Shown here piece by piece: positions 1-9,089 of a DNA stretch of 64,000 nucleotides. Both the position numbers and the translations under genes were made by a program. Position 1 is the first letter of the stretch, and every line of letters begins with the position of its first letter. The notes under the pieces were generated by a model. That model saw nothing but the letters and a program-made list of their open reading frames with translations, was not told where the DNA came from and made no database searches. The DNA is from Methyloversatilis universalis EHg5. GTDB lineage: Bacteria; Pseudomonadota; Gammaproteobacteria; Burkholderiales; Rhodocyclaceae. Where the stretch lies: NCBI RefSeq assembly GCF_000378945.1, contig NZ_KB900539.1, positions 3,422,122 through 3,486,121 of the forward strand. The letters are read 5' to 3'.

Positions 1-139
1 GGTCGTCGTCCATCAGCATGCGGTGGGCCGGCCCTTCGAGGTCGTCGAACTGGCCGCTGCGCGCCGACCAGATGAATACCGCACCGATGCCGATCGCGAT
101 CAGCACCGACATCGGCACCAGCAGCCACAGGATGTCCAT
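1..139 (-). CDS. ccoS: CcoS, cbb3 oxidase assembly protein (partial, C-terminus off window)
   Basis: Small single-pass membrane protein needed for maturation of cbb3-type cytochrome c oxidase. The visible 46 residues begin MDILWLLVPMSVLIAIGIGA, one hydrophobic helix, followed by the family hallmark FIWSARSGQFDDLEGPAHRM and a run of Asp. This matches CcoS/FixS closely. Its ATG overlaps the ccoI stop codon by one base, so the two are translationally coupled, as in ccoGHIS clusters. The end lies beyond the left edge. Confidence 0.9.
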   Translation of the reverse strand, partial: MDILWLLVPMSVLIAIGIGAVFIWSARSGQFDDLEGPAHRMLMDDD

Positions 140-2616
140 CAGCTTTTCTCCGGTGTCCGCCGCTGCAGGCGCAGCGCGTTCAGCACCACCATCAGCGAAC
201 TGAGCGACATGCCGACACCCGCCATCCAGGGCGTAATCCAGCCCAGCATGGCCGGCGGAATGGCGAGCAGGTTGTAGGCGAAGGCCCAGCGCAGGTTCTG
301 GCGCACCACGGCCAGCGTGGCCTGGGCGCTGTCGAGCCCGCGGGTGAGCGCGTCGAAACGGTCGGACAGCAGCACCAGATCACCCTGGGCGCGCGCCAGT
401 TCGGTGCCGCTGCCCATGGCGACCGACACCTGGGCCTGCGCCAGCACCGGCGCATCATTCACGCCGTCGCCAAGCATGGCCACCACGGCGCCCCGCTGCT
501 GCAGCGCCTCGATGTGGGCGCGCTTGCCTTCGGGCGTCATCCGCGCGTGCGCATCGACGATGCCCAGTTCAGCGGCCAGCGCGGCCACCGGCGCCGGTGC
601 GTCACCGGACAGCAGACTGATTTCGATACCCCGCTCGCGCAGGCGCGCCACCAGTTCGTGCGCGCCCGGGCGCAGCGTGTCGCTCAGGTCGAAGCGGGCC
701 AGCAGACCGCCTTCGTCGCCCAGCCACACCGGCGAGACCAGACCGTCCGGCGGCAGCGGCTGCGCGGCGCCGGACAGTGCGCAGACATAGTCCGCCCGGC
801 CCAACCGCAGCCGCCGGCCGGCGATGCGGCCTTCGACCCCCTGCCCGGTTTCGGCGGCCAGTTCGCTCACAGCCGGCTGCGTGCCGCCGGCCGCCGCACG
901 CAGCGCGCGGGCGATCGGGTGGGTGGACGGACCTTCGAGCGCCGCCGCGAACCGGCGGGCGTCGTCCGCACTGCACGCACCCAGCGGCTCGACCGCCTGC
1001 ACGCTCATGTCGCCGGTGGTCAGGGTGCCGGTCTTGTCGAACACCACGTGGGTCACCCGGGCCAGCGTTTCGATGGCGTGCGGCCGGGTCACCAGCAGGC
1101 CGCCGCGCGACAGCACGCCAGTGCCCACGGTGAGCGCCGCCGGCGTGGCCAGCGACAGCGCGCACGGGCAGCTCACCACCAGCACCGCGACGAACACCGG
1201 CAGCGCCTGCGACGGGTCCAGCCACAGCCAGACGGCTGCGGTGAGCAGCGCCAGCACGATGAGCGCCTTCACGAAATGCACCGCCACCCTGTCGGCGAAC
1301 TGCACCACCGCCGGCCGGCTGGCCGAGGCGCGGCCGATCAGCCGGCGGATCGCCGCCAGCCGGGTCGCCTCGCCGACCTGTTCCACCGCCAGCACCACCG
1401 GCGAGGCGATGTTCAGGCTGCCGCCGACCACCCGGTCGCCCGGCGCGCGCGCCTGCGGGCGCGACTCGCCGGTGAGCAGGCTTTCATCGACCTCGCTGCG
1501 GCCATCGACCAGGCGGCCGTCGGCCGGAAACACCTCGCCTGCCGCCACCGCCACATGGTCGCCGGCGGCCAGCCGCGCCACCGGTACCGCTTCGGTCGCG
1601 CTGCCCGGCCAGGCGGTGAAACGCCGCGCCAGCGCCGGCATCACACGCGCCAGTTCCTCCACCCCACGCACCGAGCGCTGGCGGGCCAGCATTTCCAGAT
1701 AGCGCCCGCCGAGCAGCAGAAACACGAACATGGTGACCGAATCGAAATAGACCACGCCCGAATGCGTCAGCGTGGCCCACAGGCTGGCGATGAAGGCGCT
1801 GCCGATGCCGAGCGCGACCGGCAGGTCCATGCCGACCCGCTTCGCCGCCAGATCGCGCAACGCGCGCGAAAAGAAGGGGGCGGCGGAATAGCACACCACC
1901 GGCGCGGTCAGCACCAGACTGGCCCAGCGCATCAGTGCGGCGATGCTGCCCGGCAGTTCGGCGTCACCCGCGGTGTACTCCGGCCACGCATACATCATCA
2001 CCTGCATCATGCCCAGACCGGCCACCGCCAGCCGCCAGAGTGCATCGCGACGTTCACTGCGCGCGAGCGATTCGGCATGCGCGCGGTCGTTCGGCCAGGC
2101 TTCGTAGCCGATGTCGGCCACCGCCTGCAGGATGGCCGACAGCTGCACGCGCGTCGGGTCCCACACCACGCGGGCGCGGCGGGTGGCGTAGTTGATGTCC
2201 AGCGCCAGCACGCCGGGCAGACGGCCGACATGCTGTTCGTTCAGCCACACGCAGGCGGCGCAGCGTATGCCTTCGATGATGAGCAGCGCCTCGCGCGCGT
2301 CGGCGCAGGCGGGGTGGGCGACCGTGCGCACGAAATCGGCCTGCACTTCCGGCAGGTCGTAGGCACTCAGGTCCCGGCCGGCACCCTCAGGCGCGGTTTC
2401 GGGCAGCGCATCGCGGTGGGCGTAGAAGGCGTCCAGCCCGCCGCCGGCGATCGCCTCGGCCACCGCGGCGCAGCCGGCACAGCACATCGGCCTGTCCTCG
2501 CCGCCCAGACGCACCCGATAGCGCACCGCCCCCTCGACCGGCAGGCCGCAGTGGTAACAGGGGACGGAAGACGCGTCGGCCGGCCGCAGCTTCAGCGGCG
2601 ATTCCGGCGCGTTCAT
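139..2616 (-). CDS. ccoI: Copper-translocating P1B-type ATPase for cbb3 oxidase (CcoI/FixI type)
   Basis: Inner-membrane P-type ATPase expected to export copper for assembly of the cbb3 oxidase binuclear centre. In order it has an N-terminal cysteine-rich metal-binding region (CYHCGLP and CCAGC), an HMA domain with GIRCAACVW, transmembrane helices, TGES, the CPC membrane metal site (about residue 483), the phosphorylation motif DKTGTLTTG (Asp about 527), and GDGVNDAP. The N-terminal cysteine-rich region plus the adjacent ccoS separate it from general CopA. The frame opens at 2649, which would add 11 residues. I chose ATG 2616 because an FNR-like box at 2677-2690 would place the transcript start near 2642. 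Neither start has a good ribosome site. Confidence 0.92.
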   Translation of the reverse strand: MNAPESPLKLRPADASSVPCYHCGLPVEGAVRYRVRLGGEDRPMCCAGCAAVAEAIAGGGLDAFYAHRDALPETAPEGAGRDLSAYDLPEVQADFVRTVAHPACADAREALLIIEGIRCAACVWLNEQHVGRLPGVLALDINYATRRARVVWDPTRVQLSAILQAVADIGYEAWPNDRAHAESLARSERRDALWRLAVAGLGMMQVMMYAWPEYTAGDAELPGSIAALMRWASLVLTAPVVCYSAAPFFSRALRDLAAKRVGMDLPVALGIGSAFIASLWATLTHSGVVYFDSVTMFVFLLLGGRYLEMLARQRSVRGVEELARVMPALARRFTAWPGSATEAVPVARLAAGDHVAVAAGEVFPADGRLVDGRSEVDESLLTGESRPQARAPGDRVVGGSLNIASPVVLAVEQVGEATRLAAIRRLIGRASASRPAVVQFADRVAVHFVKALIVLALLTAAVWLWLDPSQALPVFVAVLVVSCPCALSLATPAALTVGTGVLSRGGLLVTRPHAIETLARVTHVVFDKTGTLTTGDMSVQAVEPLGACSADDARRFAAALEGPSTHPIARALRAAAGGTQPAVSELAAETGQGVEGRIAGRRLRLGRADYVCALSGAAQPLPPDGLVSPVWLGDEGGLLARFDLSDTLRPGAHELVARLRERGIEISLLSGDAPAPVAALAAELGIVDAHARMTPEGKRAHIEALQQRGAVVAMLGDGVNDAPVLAQAQVSVAMGSGTELARAQGDLVLLSDRFDALTRGLDSAQATLAVVRQNLRWAFAYNLLAIPPAMLGWITPWMAGVGMSLSSLMVVLNALRLQRRTPEKS

Positions 2617-2676
2617 CGCGGGAGGCGGTTCGGGGACATGGGAGCGCATTCTAGGCGGACCGCCCGGCGGCCCCCC

Positions 2677-2690
2677 ATGACGTGAGTCAA
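2677..2690 (-). promoter_or_regulatory. FNR/ANR-like box upstream of ccoI
   Basis: On the minus strand the sequence reads TTGAC-TCAC-GTCAT, close to the FNR consensus TTGAT-N4-ATCAA with the spacing kept. Its centre (about 2683.5) would give a class-II start near 2642, just ahead of the proposed ccoI ATG at 2616. Oxygen control of cbb3 assembly genes by FNR-family regulators is established in other bacteria. The assignment here rests on the motif and position only. Confidence 0.45.
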
Positions 2691-2706
2691 GCCGGCCCGA
2701 CCGGGG

Positions 2707-4092
2707 TCAGAGCATGGCCAGACGGGACTTGGCCAGCGGCGGATTCTTCGCCAGATAGCGGCGGATGCCACGCAGGATGGCGTCGGCCAGCTTGTCCTGA
2801 TAGGCGTCGTCGGTCAGCCGCTTTTCCTCTTCCGGATTGGAAATGAAGGCGGTTTCTACCAGGATGGACGGAATGTCAGGCGCCTTCAGCACCGCGAAGC
2901 CGGCCTGTTCCACCTGCGCCTTGTGCAGCGTGTTCACGCCACCCAGTTCGCCCAGCACCGCGCGACCGAGCTTCATCGAATCGTTCATCGTCGCGGTCTG
3001 CGACAGGTCGAGCAGCGTGCGCGCCAGATAGGGGTCGCGCCCTTCCAGATTCACGCCGCCGATCAGGTCGGCCGAGTTTTCGCGCTGGGCGAGCCAGCGC
3101 GCGGCCGAACTGGTGGCGCCGCGGTCGGACAGCACGAACACCGAACTGCCGCGCGCGTCCGGCCGCACGAAGGCGTCGGCGTGGATGGACACGAAAAGAT
3201 CCGCCTTCACCCGGCGGGCCTTGGCCACGCGGGTGCCCAGCGGCACGAAATAGTCGTCGTCGCGGGTGAGCACCGCGCGCATCGCCGGGTCGGCGGCGAT
3301 CTTCTTCTGCAGCCGCTGGGCGACCTGCAGCGTCACGTTCTTCTCGTAACTGCCCCCGCGGCCGACCGCACCCGGATCCTCGCCGCCGTGACCGGGGTCG
3401 AGCACGATGGTGACCAGGCGGCTCACGTCGTCGTCCGCCGGCTGCTGCGGGCGCCGGCCGCCGTCGCGCGACGCGGTCTGGCGCACCGGCTCCGGTGCCG
3501 GTTCAGGTGCCTGCTGCGGATTGCCCTGTGCAGCGGCCTGCGGCGGCGCATCCGGCTGGTCCGGGGCGACGTCGCCCTGGTACTGGATGTCGCCCTGGCG
3601 GGCCAGTTGCATCAGAGGATCGATGGGCTGCGCCGGATAGATGTCCATCACCAGCCGGTGACCGTACTGCCCGACCGGCGCCAGCGTGAACACCTGCGGC
3701 TTCACTTCGGTCTTCAGTTCCATCACCAGCCGCACCACGCCCGGCTTGTTGCGGCCGGCGCGGATGAGCTTGATATAGGGGTCGGCGTCGGAAATCTTGC
3801 CCGGCAGACTGCCGAGCACGTTGTTCAGCTCCACGCCCTCGATGTCGATCACCAGGCGTTCCGGGTTCTGCACCGTGAAGTGGGCGAACTTCAGCGCGTC
3901 GCGGGATTCCAGCGTGATGCGCGTATATTCCAGCGACGGCCACACCCGCACCGCCATCAGTGAGGTGGCGGCGGCACGCCCGACCGGGCTGACCGACAGC
4001 AGCAGCGCAGCGCCGGAAAATCCGAGAAAATCGCGCCGGCTCAGATCGCGGGCGGACGGCTTGCCGCGACGGCGGACAAACGGCTTAAACAT
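2707..4092 (-). CDS. amiC: N-acetylmuramoyl-L-alanine amidase, AmiC type
   Basis: Periplasmic zinc amidase that cleaves the peptide from N-acetylmuramic acid during daughter-cell separation. A twin-arginine signal (SRRDFLG, residues 18-24, then a hydrophobic stretch) predicts Tat export. An AMIN septal-targeting domain covers about residues 45-165, followed by a Pro/Gln/Ala-rich linker and an Amidase_3 domain from about 225 with VLDPGHGGEDPGA, SIHADAF and VETAFISN. The length of 461 aa fits AmiC. The start of this gene lies inside the 3' end of tsaE (52-base overlap), a common pairing in proteobacteria. Confidence 0.93.
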   Translation of the reverse strand: MFKPFVRRRGKPSARDLSRRDFLGFSGAALLLSVSPVGRAAATSLMAVRVWPSLEYTRITLESRDALKFAHFTVQNPERLVIDIEGVELNNVLGSLPGKISDADPYIKLIRAGRNKPGVVRLVMELKTEVKPQVFTLAPVGQYGHRLVMDIYPAQPIDPLMQLARQGDIQYQGDVAPDQPDAPPQAAAQGNPQQAPEPAPEPVRQTASRDGGRRPQQPADDDVSRLVTIVLDPGHGGEDPGAVGRGGSYEKNVTLQVAQRLQKKIAADPAMRAVLTRDDDYFVPLGTRVAKARRVKADLFVSIHADAFVRPDARGSSVFVLSDRGATSSAARWLAQRENSADLIGGVNLEGRDPYLARTLLDLSQTATMNDSMKLGRAVLGELGGVNTLHKAQVEQAGFAVLKAPDIPSILVETAFISNPEEEKRLTDDAYQDKLADAILRGIRRYLAKNPPLAKSRLAML

Positions 4093-4553
4093 GCCCGACC
4101 TCCTTCACTGCAGGCGACGAGCTGCGCGCGGCGCGCTTCGCCGACCACGGCGAGCGCCACGCGGAGATCGGGCGACGGCAGGTGAGCGCCGGCCTTGTCG
4201 GGCCATTCGACCAGACAGACGCCTGCGTTTTCACCGGTTTGCCCGAAATATTCGTCCAGACCTGCATCGATGAATTCATCCGGATGCGTGAAGCGATAAA
4301 AATCAAAGTGATACAACGGGAAGTTTAAGCTAGAAATAGCATATGGTTCAAGCAAAGTGAAGGTCGGACTTTTTACCTTTCCTGTATGGCCCAGTGCCCG
4401 CAGCAGCCCACGTACCAGCGTGGTCTTGCCGGCGCCCAGATCGCCTTCGAGAAAAACGCACAGGCCGGGGGCCAGCGCGAGCGCCAGCTGCGCCCCCAGC
4501 GCTTCGGTGGCGGCGGTGTCGGCGAGGTCGATGACGACGGTCGAATCAGTCAT
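4041..4553 (-). CDS. tsaE: tRNA threonylcarbamoyladenosine biosynthesis ATPase TsaE
   Basis: ATPase partner of TsaB/TsaD in making t6A37 on ANN-decoding tRNAs. The 170-residue frame shows the Walker A motif GDLGAGKTTLVRGLLRALG near residues 35-53, then SPTFTLLEPY and the YHFDFYR segment. The start at 4553 (MTDSTVV) matches usual TsaE length; the frame stays open upstream, but that part is the antisense of queG. The C-terminal 17 codons overlap the amiC start. It is divergent from queG with a 54-base gap. Confidence 0.92.
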   Translation of the reverse strand: MTDSTVVIDLADTAATEALGAQLALALAPGLCVFLEGDLGAGKTTLVRGLLRALGHTGKVKSPTFTLLEPYAISSLNFPLYHFDFYRFTHPDEFIDAGLDEYFGQTGENAGVCLVEWPDKAGAHLPSPDLRVALAVVGEARRAQLVACSEGGRACLSRLSAVAASRPPAI

Positions 4554-4607
4554 GGCGGTATGCGCGAAATCGGATCGGCCGCCATTATCCGCCGGGGCGG
4601 CCGCGCG

Positions 4608-5687
4608 ATGAGCGACGCCCTGTCTTGCACCCCTGACGAACTGGCGGCGCGCATCCGTGAGTGGGCGCGCGAACTGGGCTTCGCCTCGGTCGGCATTTCC
4701 GGCGTCGATCTCGGCGAAGCCGAAGCGCGTCTGCTCGACTGGCTGGCCGCCGGCCGTCACGGCGACATGGACTACATGGCGCGCCACGGCGCCACCCGCG
4801 CCCGCCCGGCCGAACTGGTGCCGGGCACGCTGTCGGTCATCAGCGTGCGCATGCCCTACTGGCCGGATGAGGCGGCGGACGCCCAGTCGGTGTTGGACGA
4901 CGGCGAACTGGGCTATGTGTCGCGCTACGCGCTCGGCCGCGACTATCACAAGGTGCTGCGCAACCGCCTGCAGAAGCTGGCGGAACGCATCGAAACGGTG
5001 ACCGGCCCGTTCGGCCACCGCGCCTTCACCGATTCCGCGCCGGTGCTCGAAGTGGAGATCGCGCGCCGCGCCGCGCTCGGCTGGCGCGGCAAGCACACGC
5101 TGCTCATCCACCGCGACGCCGGCTCGATGTTCTTTCTGGGCGAACTGTTCACCACGCTGCCGCTGCCGCCGGACGCGCCGCAGCCCGACCACTGCGGCAC
5201 CTGCACCCGCTGCATCGACGTCTGCCCGACTGGCGCCATCGTCGCGCCCTACCAGCTGGATGCGCGGCTGTGCGTGTCCTATCTGACGATAGAACTGGAC
5301 GGCGCGATACCCGAGCCGCTGCGTCCCCTGATCGGCAACCGCATCTACGGCTGCGACGACTGCCAGCTGGTGTGCCCCTGGAACCGCCACGCGAAAAAGG
5401 CGATGGAGCCTGACTTCGCGGTGCGCAACGGTCTGGACCGGGCCCCGCTGACCGCGCTTTTTGCCTGGTCGGAAGACGAATTCAACCGCCGGCTTGAAGG
5501 CAGCGCCATCCGGCGCATCGGCCACGAACGCTGGCTGCGCAATATCGCGGTCGCGCTCGGCAACGCGCCGGCCGCCCCCGCCATCACTGCCGCGCTGCAG
5601 GCGCGCGCCGACCACGTCTCACCGGTCGTACGCGAACACGTCGCCTGGGCGCTGGCCCGACAACATTCTCCGGACACGCCGACATGA
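4608..5687 (+). CDS. queG: Epoxyqueuosine reductase QueG
   Basis: Cobalamin- and Fe-S-dependent reductase for the last step of queuosine synthesis on tRNA. Two ferredoxin-like cysteine sets are visible: CGTCTRCIDVCPTGA near residue 195 and YGCDDCQLVCPWN near residue 247. A C-terminal HEAT-like tail (ALQARADHVSPVVREHVAWAL) follows. The ATG at 4608 (MSDALS) gives 359 aa, the normal size. The stop codon overlaps the slyX start by four bases (ATGA), so the two are probably cotranscribed. Confidence 0.94.
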   Translation: MSDALSCTPDELAARIREWARELGFASVGISGVDLGEAEARLLDWLAAGRHGDMDYMARHGATRARPAELVPGTLSVISVRMPYWPDEAADAQSVLDDGELGYVSRYALGRDYHKVLRNRLQKLAERIETVTGPFGHRAFTDSAPVLEVEIARRAALGWRGKHTLLIHRDAGSMFFLGELFTTLPLPPDAPQPDHCGTCTRCIDVCPTGAIVAPYQLDARLCVSYLTIELDGAIPEPLRPLIGNRIYGCDDCQLVCPWNRHAKKAMEPDFAVRNGLDRAPLTALFAWSEDEFNRRLEGSAIRRIGHERWLRNIAVALGNAPAAPAITAALQARADHVSPVVREHVAWALARQHSPDTPT

Positions 5688-5884
5688 CCGACCGCCTGAA
5701 CGACCTCGAAGCCCGCATCACGCTGATGGACGACCTGCTGGACGCGCTGAACCGCACCGTGTTCGACCAGCAGCGCGCAATCGAATCACTGCAGCTGCAG
5801 CTCAAGCATGTGTATGCGCAGGTGCAGGGCATGCAGCCGGCCGAGCGGGCCGACGCGCAGCAGGACATTCCGCCGCACTACTGA
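5684..5884 (+). CDS. slyX: SlyX family protein
   Basis: A 66-residue protein with the SlyX pattern: an N-terminal heptad-rich coiled coil (LNDLEARITLMDDLLDALN, then QQRAIESLQLQL) and the typical C-terminal DIPPHY ending. SlyX is widespread in proteobacteria but has no settled biochemical role. It overlaps queG by four bases. Identification rests on the HY ending, the small size and the coiled coil. Confidence 0.85.
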   Translation: MTDRLNDLEARITLMDDLLDALNRTVFDQQRAIESLQLQLKHVYAQVQGMQPAERADAQQDIPPHY

Positions 5885-5987
5885 GCGGCGCAGCCGCCTG
5901 CACGCTGGCACTCACTGCGGAGCATCGGACTCGTGGGAGCCGCGCCCCGCCGCGATGCAGCCGCCGCCCACCGCACTTGACCGCGGA

Positions 5988-6869
5988 TCACGCCGCTGCC
6001 AGCCGCTCCGGACGCCAGTTCGCCACAGCCCATTTCAGCAGCGCATCGCGCCCCGCGGTCATGGCATCCGCCGGCGGCGGGTGGCGCAGGAAGGTGAGCG
6101 CTTCGGCCAGATCGGCCCGCGCATTCTCCAGCTCCAGCGCCTGTGCGCGCGTCTGTTTCGACAGCTTTTCGCCGTGCGCGTCCAGCACCAGCGGCACATG
6201 GGCGTAATCCGGCTGCGGCAGGCCCAGTGCCCGCTGTACCAGGATCTGGCGCGGCGTCGAGGTCAGCAGATCGGCGCCCCGCACGACGTGGGTCACGCCC
6301 TGATCGGCGTCGTCGACCACCACCGCGAGCTGGTAGGCGCAGTAGCCGTCGGCGCGCCACAGCACGAAATCGCCGGCATCCGCCGCCACATCGACCGCGA
6401 TGCGGCCGAGCATGCGGTCGTCGAACGCGAGCTCACCCGGCGGCACGCGCAGCCGCCAGGCGCGGGGCTCGACACCGGCGCGATCGCGACAGGTGCCCGG
6501 ATAGCGCCGCGCACCGTCGGAGGCCAGCGGCTGCGCTTCGAGGTCGCGCCGGGTGCAGGCGCAGCCATAGGCCGCGCCCCGCGCGATCAGCGCATCCAGC
6601 GCGGCGCGGTAAAGCGCGCTGCGCCGGCTCTGCCACACCACCTCGCCGTCCCAGTGCAGGCCGAGCGCATCGAGCTGACGCACGATGGTGTCGGCCGCTG
6701 CGGGCGAACAGCGCGGTTCGTCCACGTCCTCGATGCGCAGCAGCCAGCGTCCGCCGGTCGCCCGCGCATCCAGCCAGCTGGCCAGTGCGGCCACCAGCGA
6801 ACCCTTGTGCAGCGGGCCGGTCGGACTGGGCGCGAAACGCCCGACATGGGGTCGGGCATCGGCTACCAT
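5988..6869 (-). CDS. gluQ: Glutamyl-Q tRNA(Asp) synthetase
   Basis: Truncated paralogue of glutamyl-tRNA synthetase that glutamylates queuosine on tRNA-Asp. It has the Rossmann signature [13 protein letters not shown] near residues 13-25 (HKGS standing for HIGH), a zinc-type cluster (CACTR and YPGTCR) and the second signature EKLSKQ near residue 229. At 293 aa it lacks the anticodon-binding domain, as the family does. It acts after QueG in the same modification, and queG lies only about 300 bases away. Only 24 bases separate its start from the divergent thioredoxin gene. Confidence 0.93.
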   Translation of the reverse strand: MVADARPHVGRFAPSPTGPLHKGSLVAALASWLDARATGGRWLLRIEDVDEPRCSPAAADTIVRQLDALGLHWDGEVVWQSRRSALYRAALDALIARGAAYGCACTRRDLEAQPLASDGARRYPGTCRDRAGVEPRAWRLRVPPGELAFDDRMLGRIAVDVAADAGDFVLWRADGYCAYQLAVVVDDADQGVTHVVRGADLLTSTPRQILVQRALGLPQPDYAHVPLVLDAHGEKLSKQTRAQALELENARADLAEALTFLRHPPPADAMTAGRDALLKWAVANWRPERLAAA

Positions 6870-6893
6870 GCCGGCTCATTCCCGAGGACAGCC

Positions 6894-7271
6894 ATGGCCA
6901 CCGTAGAACTGACCGAAGACAGCTTCAACAGCACGATAGAGAACAGTCCTTTCGTGATCATCGATTTCTGGGCGCCGTGGTGCGGCCCCTGCCGCAATTT
7001 TGCCCCGGTGTTCGAAGCCGCGTCGGAAAAGCATCCGGACATCGTGTTTGCCAAGGTGAATACCGAAGAGGAACAGGGCATCGCGGCGGCCTTCGGCATC
7101 CGCTCGATTCCGACCCTGATGGTGTTCCGCGACCAGATCGTGCTGTACGGACAGCCGGGCGCGCTGCCCGCCGGTCAGTTCGACCAGCTGATCGATCAGG
7201 CCAAGGCGCTGGACATGGACAAGGTACGCGCAGAAGTCGCGGCCCAGCAGAGCGACGGCGCAGCCGGCTGA
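6894..7271 (+). CDS. Thioredoxin family protein
   Basis: A 125-residue cytoplasmic thioredoxin-fold protein with the redox motif WCGPC (Cys30 and Cys33) in FWAPWCGPC and a cis-proline at SIPTLMVF. No signal peptide is present. The C-terminus runs about 15 residues past a standard thioredoxin (ALDMDKVRAEVAAQQ and onward), so this is a thioredoxin-like reductant rather than certainly the housekeeping TrxA. The ATG at 6894 follows GAGGA. Transcription likely ends at the strong hairpin at 7284-7321. Confidence 0.88.
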   Translation: MATVELTEDSFNSTIENSPFVIIDFWAPWCGPCRNFAPVFEAASEKHPDIVFAKVNTEEEQGIAAAFGIRSIPTLMVFRDQIVLYGQPGALPAGQFDQLIDQAKALDMDKVRAEVAAQQSDGAAG

Positions 7272-7283
7272 AAGGTGCTGACG

Positions 7284-7321
7284 CCAACAAAAAAGCCTCC
7301 TTGCGGAGGCTTTTTTGTTGG
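7284..7321. terminator. Bidirectional intrinsic terminator
   Basis: A perfect 17-bp inverted repeat with a TTGC loop: a GCCTCC/GGAGGC core flanked by A6 on the left and T6 on the right. Read on either strand it gives a GC stem followed by a U tract, so it can end both the thioredoxin transcript (+) and the ychF transcript (-). It is the clearest intrinsic terminator in the window. Confidence 0.92.
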
Positions 7322-7335
7322 CCGTGGGCAGGCAC

Positions 7336-8427
7336 TCAGACGTTGAACAGGAAGTTCAGCACGTCGCCGTCCTTGACCACGTATTCCTTGCCTTCGGCGC
7401 GCATCTTGCCGGCTTCCTTCGCACCCTGTTCGCCCTTGTAGGCGATGAAGTCCTCGAACGCGATGGTCTGGGCGCGGATGAAGCCGCGCTCGAAGTCGGT
7501 GTGGATGACGCCGGCCGCCTGCGGCGCGGTGTCGCCCTTATGGATGGTCCAGGCGCGCACTTCCTTCACGCCGGCGGTGAAGTAGGTCTGCAGACCGAGC
7601 AGGTCGTAACCGGCGCGGATCAGCCGGTTCAGGCCCGGCTCGTCGAGGCCGAGGTCGGCCAGGAAGGCCTTCTTGTCCTCGTCGTCGAGGTCGGCCAGTT
7701 CGGCTTCGATCTTGGCGCACACCGACACCACCGGCGCGCCTTCCTTCGCCGCAAACTCGCGCAGACGGTCGAGGTAGGGATTGTTCTCGAAACCGTCTTC
7801 CAGCACGTTGCCGACATACATGGCCGGCTTGATGGTGAGCAGGCACAGCGGCTTGATGATGACCTTGTCGTCGTCCGACAGGTTCAGCGTGCGGGCCGGC
7901 TTGCCCTCGTTCAGGTGGGGCAGCAGCTTTTCAAGCACCGCGACCAGCTTCTGCGCATCCTTGTCGCCGGACTTGGCCTTCTTGCCGTCGCGCGCGATGG
8001 TGCGCTCGACCGCGGCCAGATCGGCCAGCGCCAGTTCGGTCACGATGGTTTCGATGTCGGCGATCGGATCGACGCGGCCATTCACGTGCACCACGTTCTC
8101 GTCGTCGAAGCAGCGCACCACGTTCACGATGGCGTCGGTTTCGCGGATATTGGCCAGAAACTGGTTGCCCAGGCCTTCACCCTTGCTGGCCCCGGCGACC
8201 AGGCCGGCGATGTCGACGAATTCGACGATGGCCGGCTGTATCTTCTGCGGCTTCACGATGTCCGACAGCTGGGCGAGACGCGGGTCCGGCACCTCGACGA
8301 TGCCGACATTGGGCTCGATGGTGCAGAACGGATAGTTCTCGGCCGCGATGCCGGCCTTGGTGAGCGCATTGAACAGCGTGGATTTGCCGACGTTGGGCAG
8401 GCCGACGATGCCGCACTTGAGACTCAT
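7336..8427 (-). CDS. ychF: Redox-regulated ribosome-associated ATPase YchF (OLA1/Obg family)
   Basis: Conserved P-loop NTPase that prefers ATP and binds ribosomes. It shows G1 GLPNVGKST at residues 8-16, G3 DIAGLV, and a C-terminal TGS domain ending [10 protein letters not shown]. Its length of 363 aa equals that of the E. coli protein. Its ATG overlaps the pth stop by four bases, the usual pth-ychF operon. Confidence 0.96.
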   Translation of the reverse strand: MSLKCGIVGLPNVGKSTLFNALTKAGIAAENYPFCTIEPNVGIVEVPDPRLAQLSDIVKPQKIQPAIVEFVDIAGLVAGASKGEGLGNQFLANIRETDAIVNVVRCFDDENVVHVNGRVDPIADIETIVTELALADLAAVERTIARDGKKAKSGDKDAQKLVAVLEKLLPHLNEGKPARTLNLSDDDKVIIKPLCLLTIKPAMYVGNVLEDGFENNPYLDRLREFAAKEGAPVVSVCAKIEAELADLDDEDKKAFLADLGLDEPGLNRLIRAGYDLLGLQTYFTAGVKEVRAWTIHKGDTAPQAAGVIHTDFERGFIRAQTIAFEDFIAYKGEQGAKEAGKMRAEGKEYVVKDGDVLNFLFNV

Positions 8428-9080
8428 GACTGTTTTCCCTGGGTGGATGCCTGACCGGGCAATTTCGGCGCCTTGCCGGCACCCGGCTTGGCATTGAGCA
8501 GCGTGGACACGCGAGTCCAGTCGCCAGCCGCGATCATCGGCCAGGCGTCGAGCGCACGCCCGATGGCGGCGTCGATGTCCTGCTGTTCCTCGATGCGCGG
8601 GCGATGCAGCACGTAGTCGGCCACTTCGGTACCCGGCGCGCGGTCGCGCGGATGGCCGATGCCGATGCGCAGCCGCCAGTAATCGTGTGTGGACAGATGG
8701 GCGCTGATGTCCTTCAGCCCGTTGTGGCCGCCAAGGCCCCCCCCGAACTTCAGGCGCAGTTCGCCCGGCGCGATGTCCAGTTCATCATGCACCACCAGTA
8801 TTTCGGCCGGTGCGATGCGGAAGAAGCGCGCCAGAGCCCCGACCGACTGGCCGGAGCGGTTCATGAAGGTCTGTGGCAGCAGTATCGTGACGCCGTCGGC
8901 TCGCGACGAACCGGTGAAGCCGTTGAAACGCGCTTCACGGTTGAGCGTGACGCCCAGCTTGCGTGCCAGCCCCTCACAAAACCAAAACCCGGCGTTGTGC
9001 CGGGTTTCGGAATAGTCCGGGCCGGGATTCCCCAGCCCGACGACGAGCCGGGGCACGGCCTTGGAACCGTTCCCGGACAT
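8424..9080 (-). CDS. pth: Peptidyl-tRNA hydrolase
   Basis: Releases tRNA from prematurely dropped peptidyl-tRNA. It shows [19 protein letters not shown] (catalytic His within RHNAGF), the FMNRSG loop and [17 protein letters not shown]. The protein is 218 aa, slightly longer than E. coli Pth because of a basic C-terminal tail. It sits nine bases after rplY and overlaps ychF, consistent with one translation-related operon. Confidence 0.96.
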   Translation of the reverse strand: MSGNGSKAVPRLVVGLGNPGPDYSETRHNAGFWFCEGLARKLGVTLNREARFNGFTGSSRADGVTILLPQTFMNRSGQSVGALARFFRIAPAEILVVHDELDIAPGELRLKFGGGLGGHNGLKDISAHLSTHDYWRLRIGIGHPRDRAPGTEVADYVLHRPRIEEQQDIDAAIGRALDAWPMIAAGDWTRVSTLLNAKPGAGKAPKLPGQASTQGKQS

Positions 9081-9089
9081 CGCGGAGAC

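Noticed and set aside
514-2685. Long open frame opposite ccoI
   Set aside because: It has no recognisable domains, is rich in Arg, Gln and His as expected for the antisense of high-GC codons, and lies wholly over a clear P-type ATPase.
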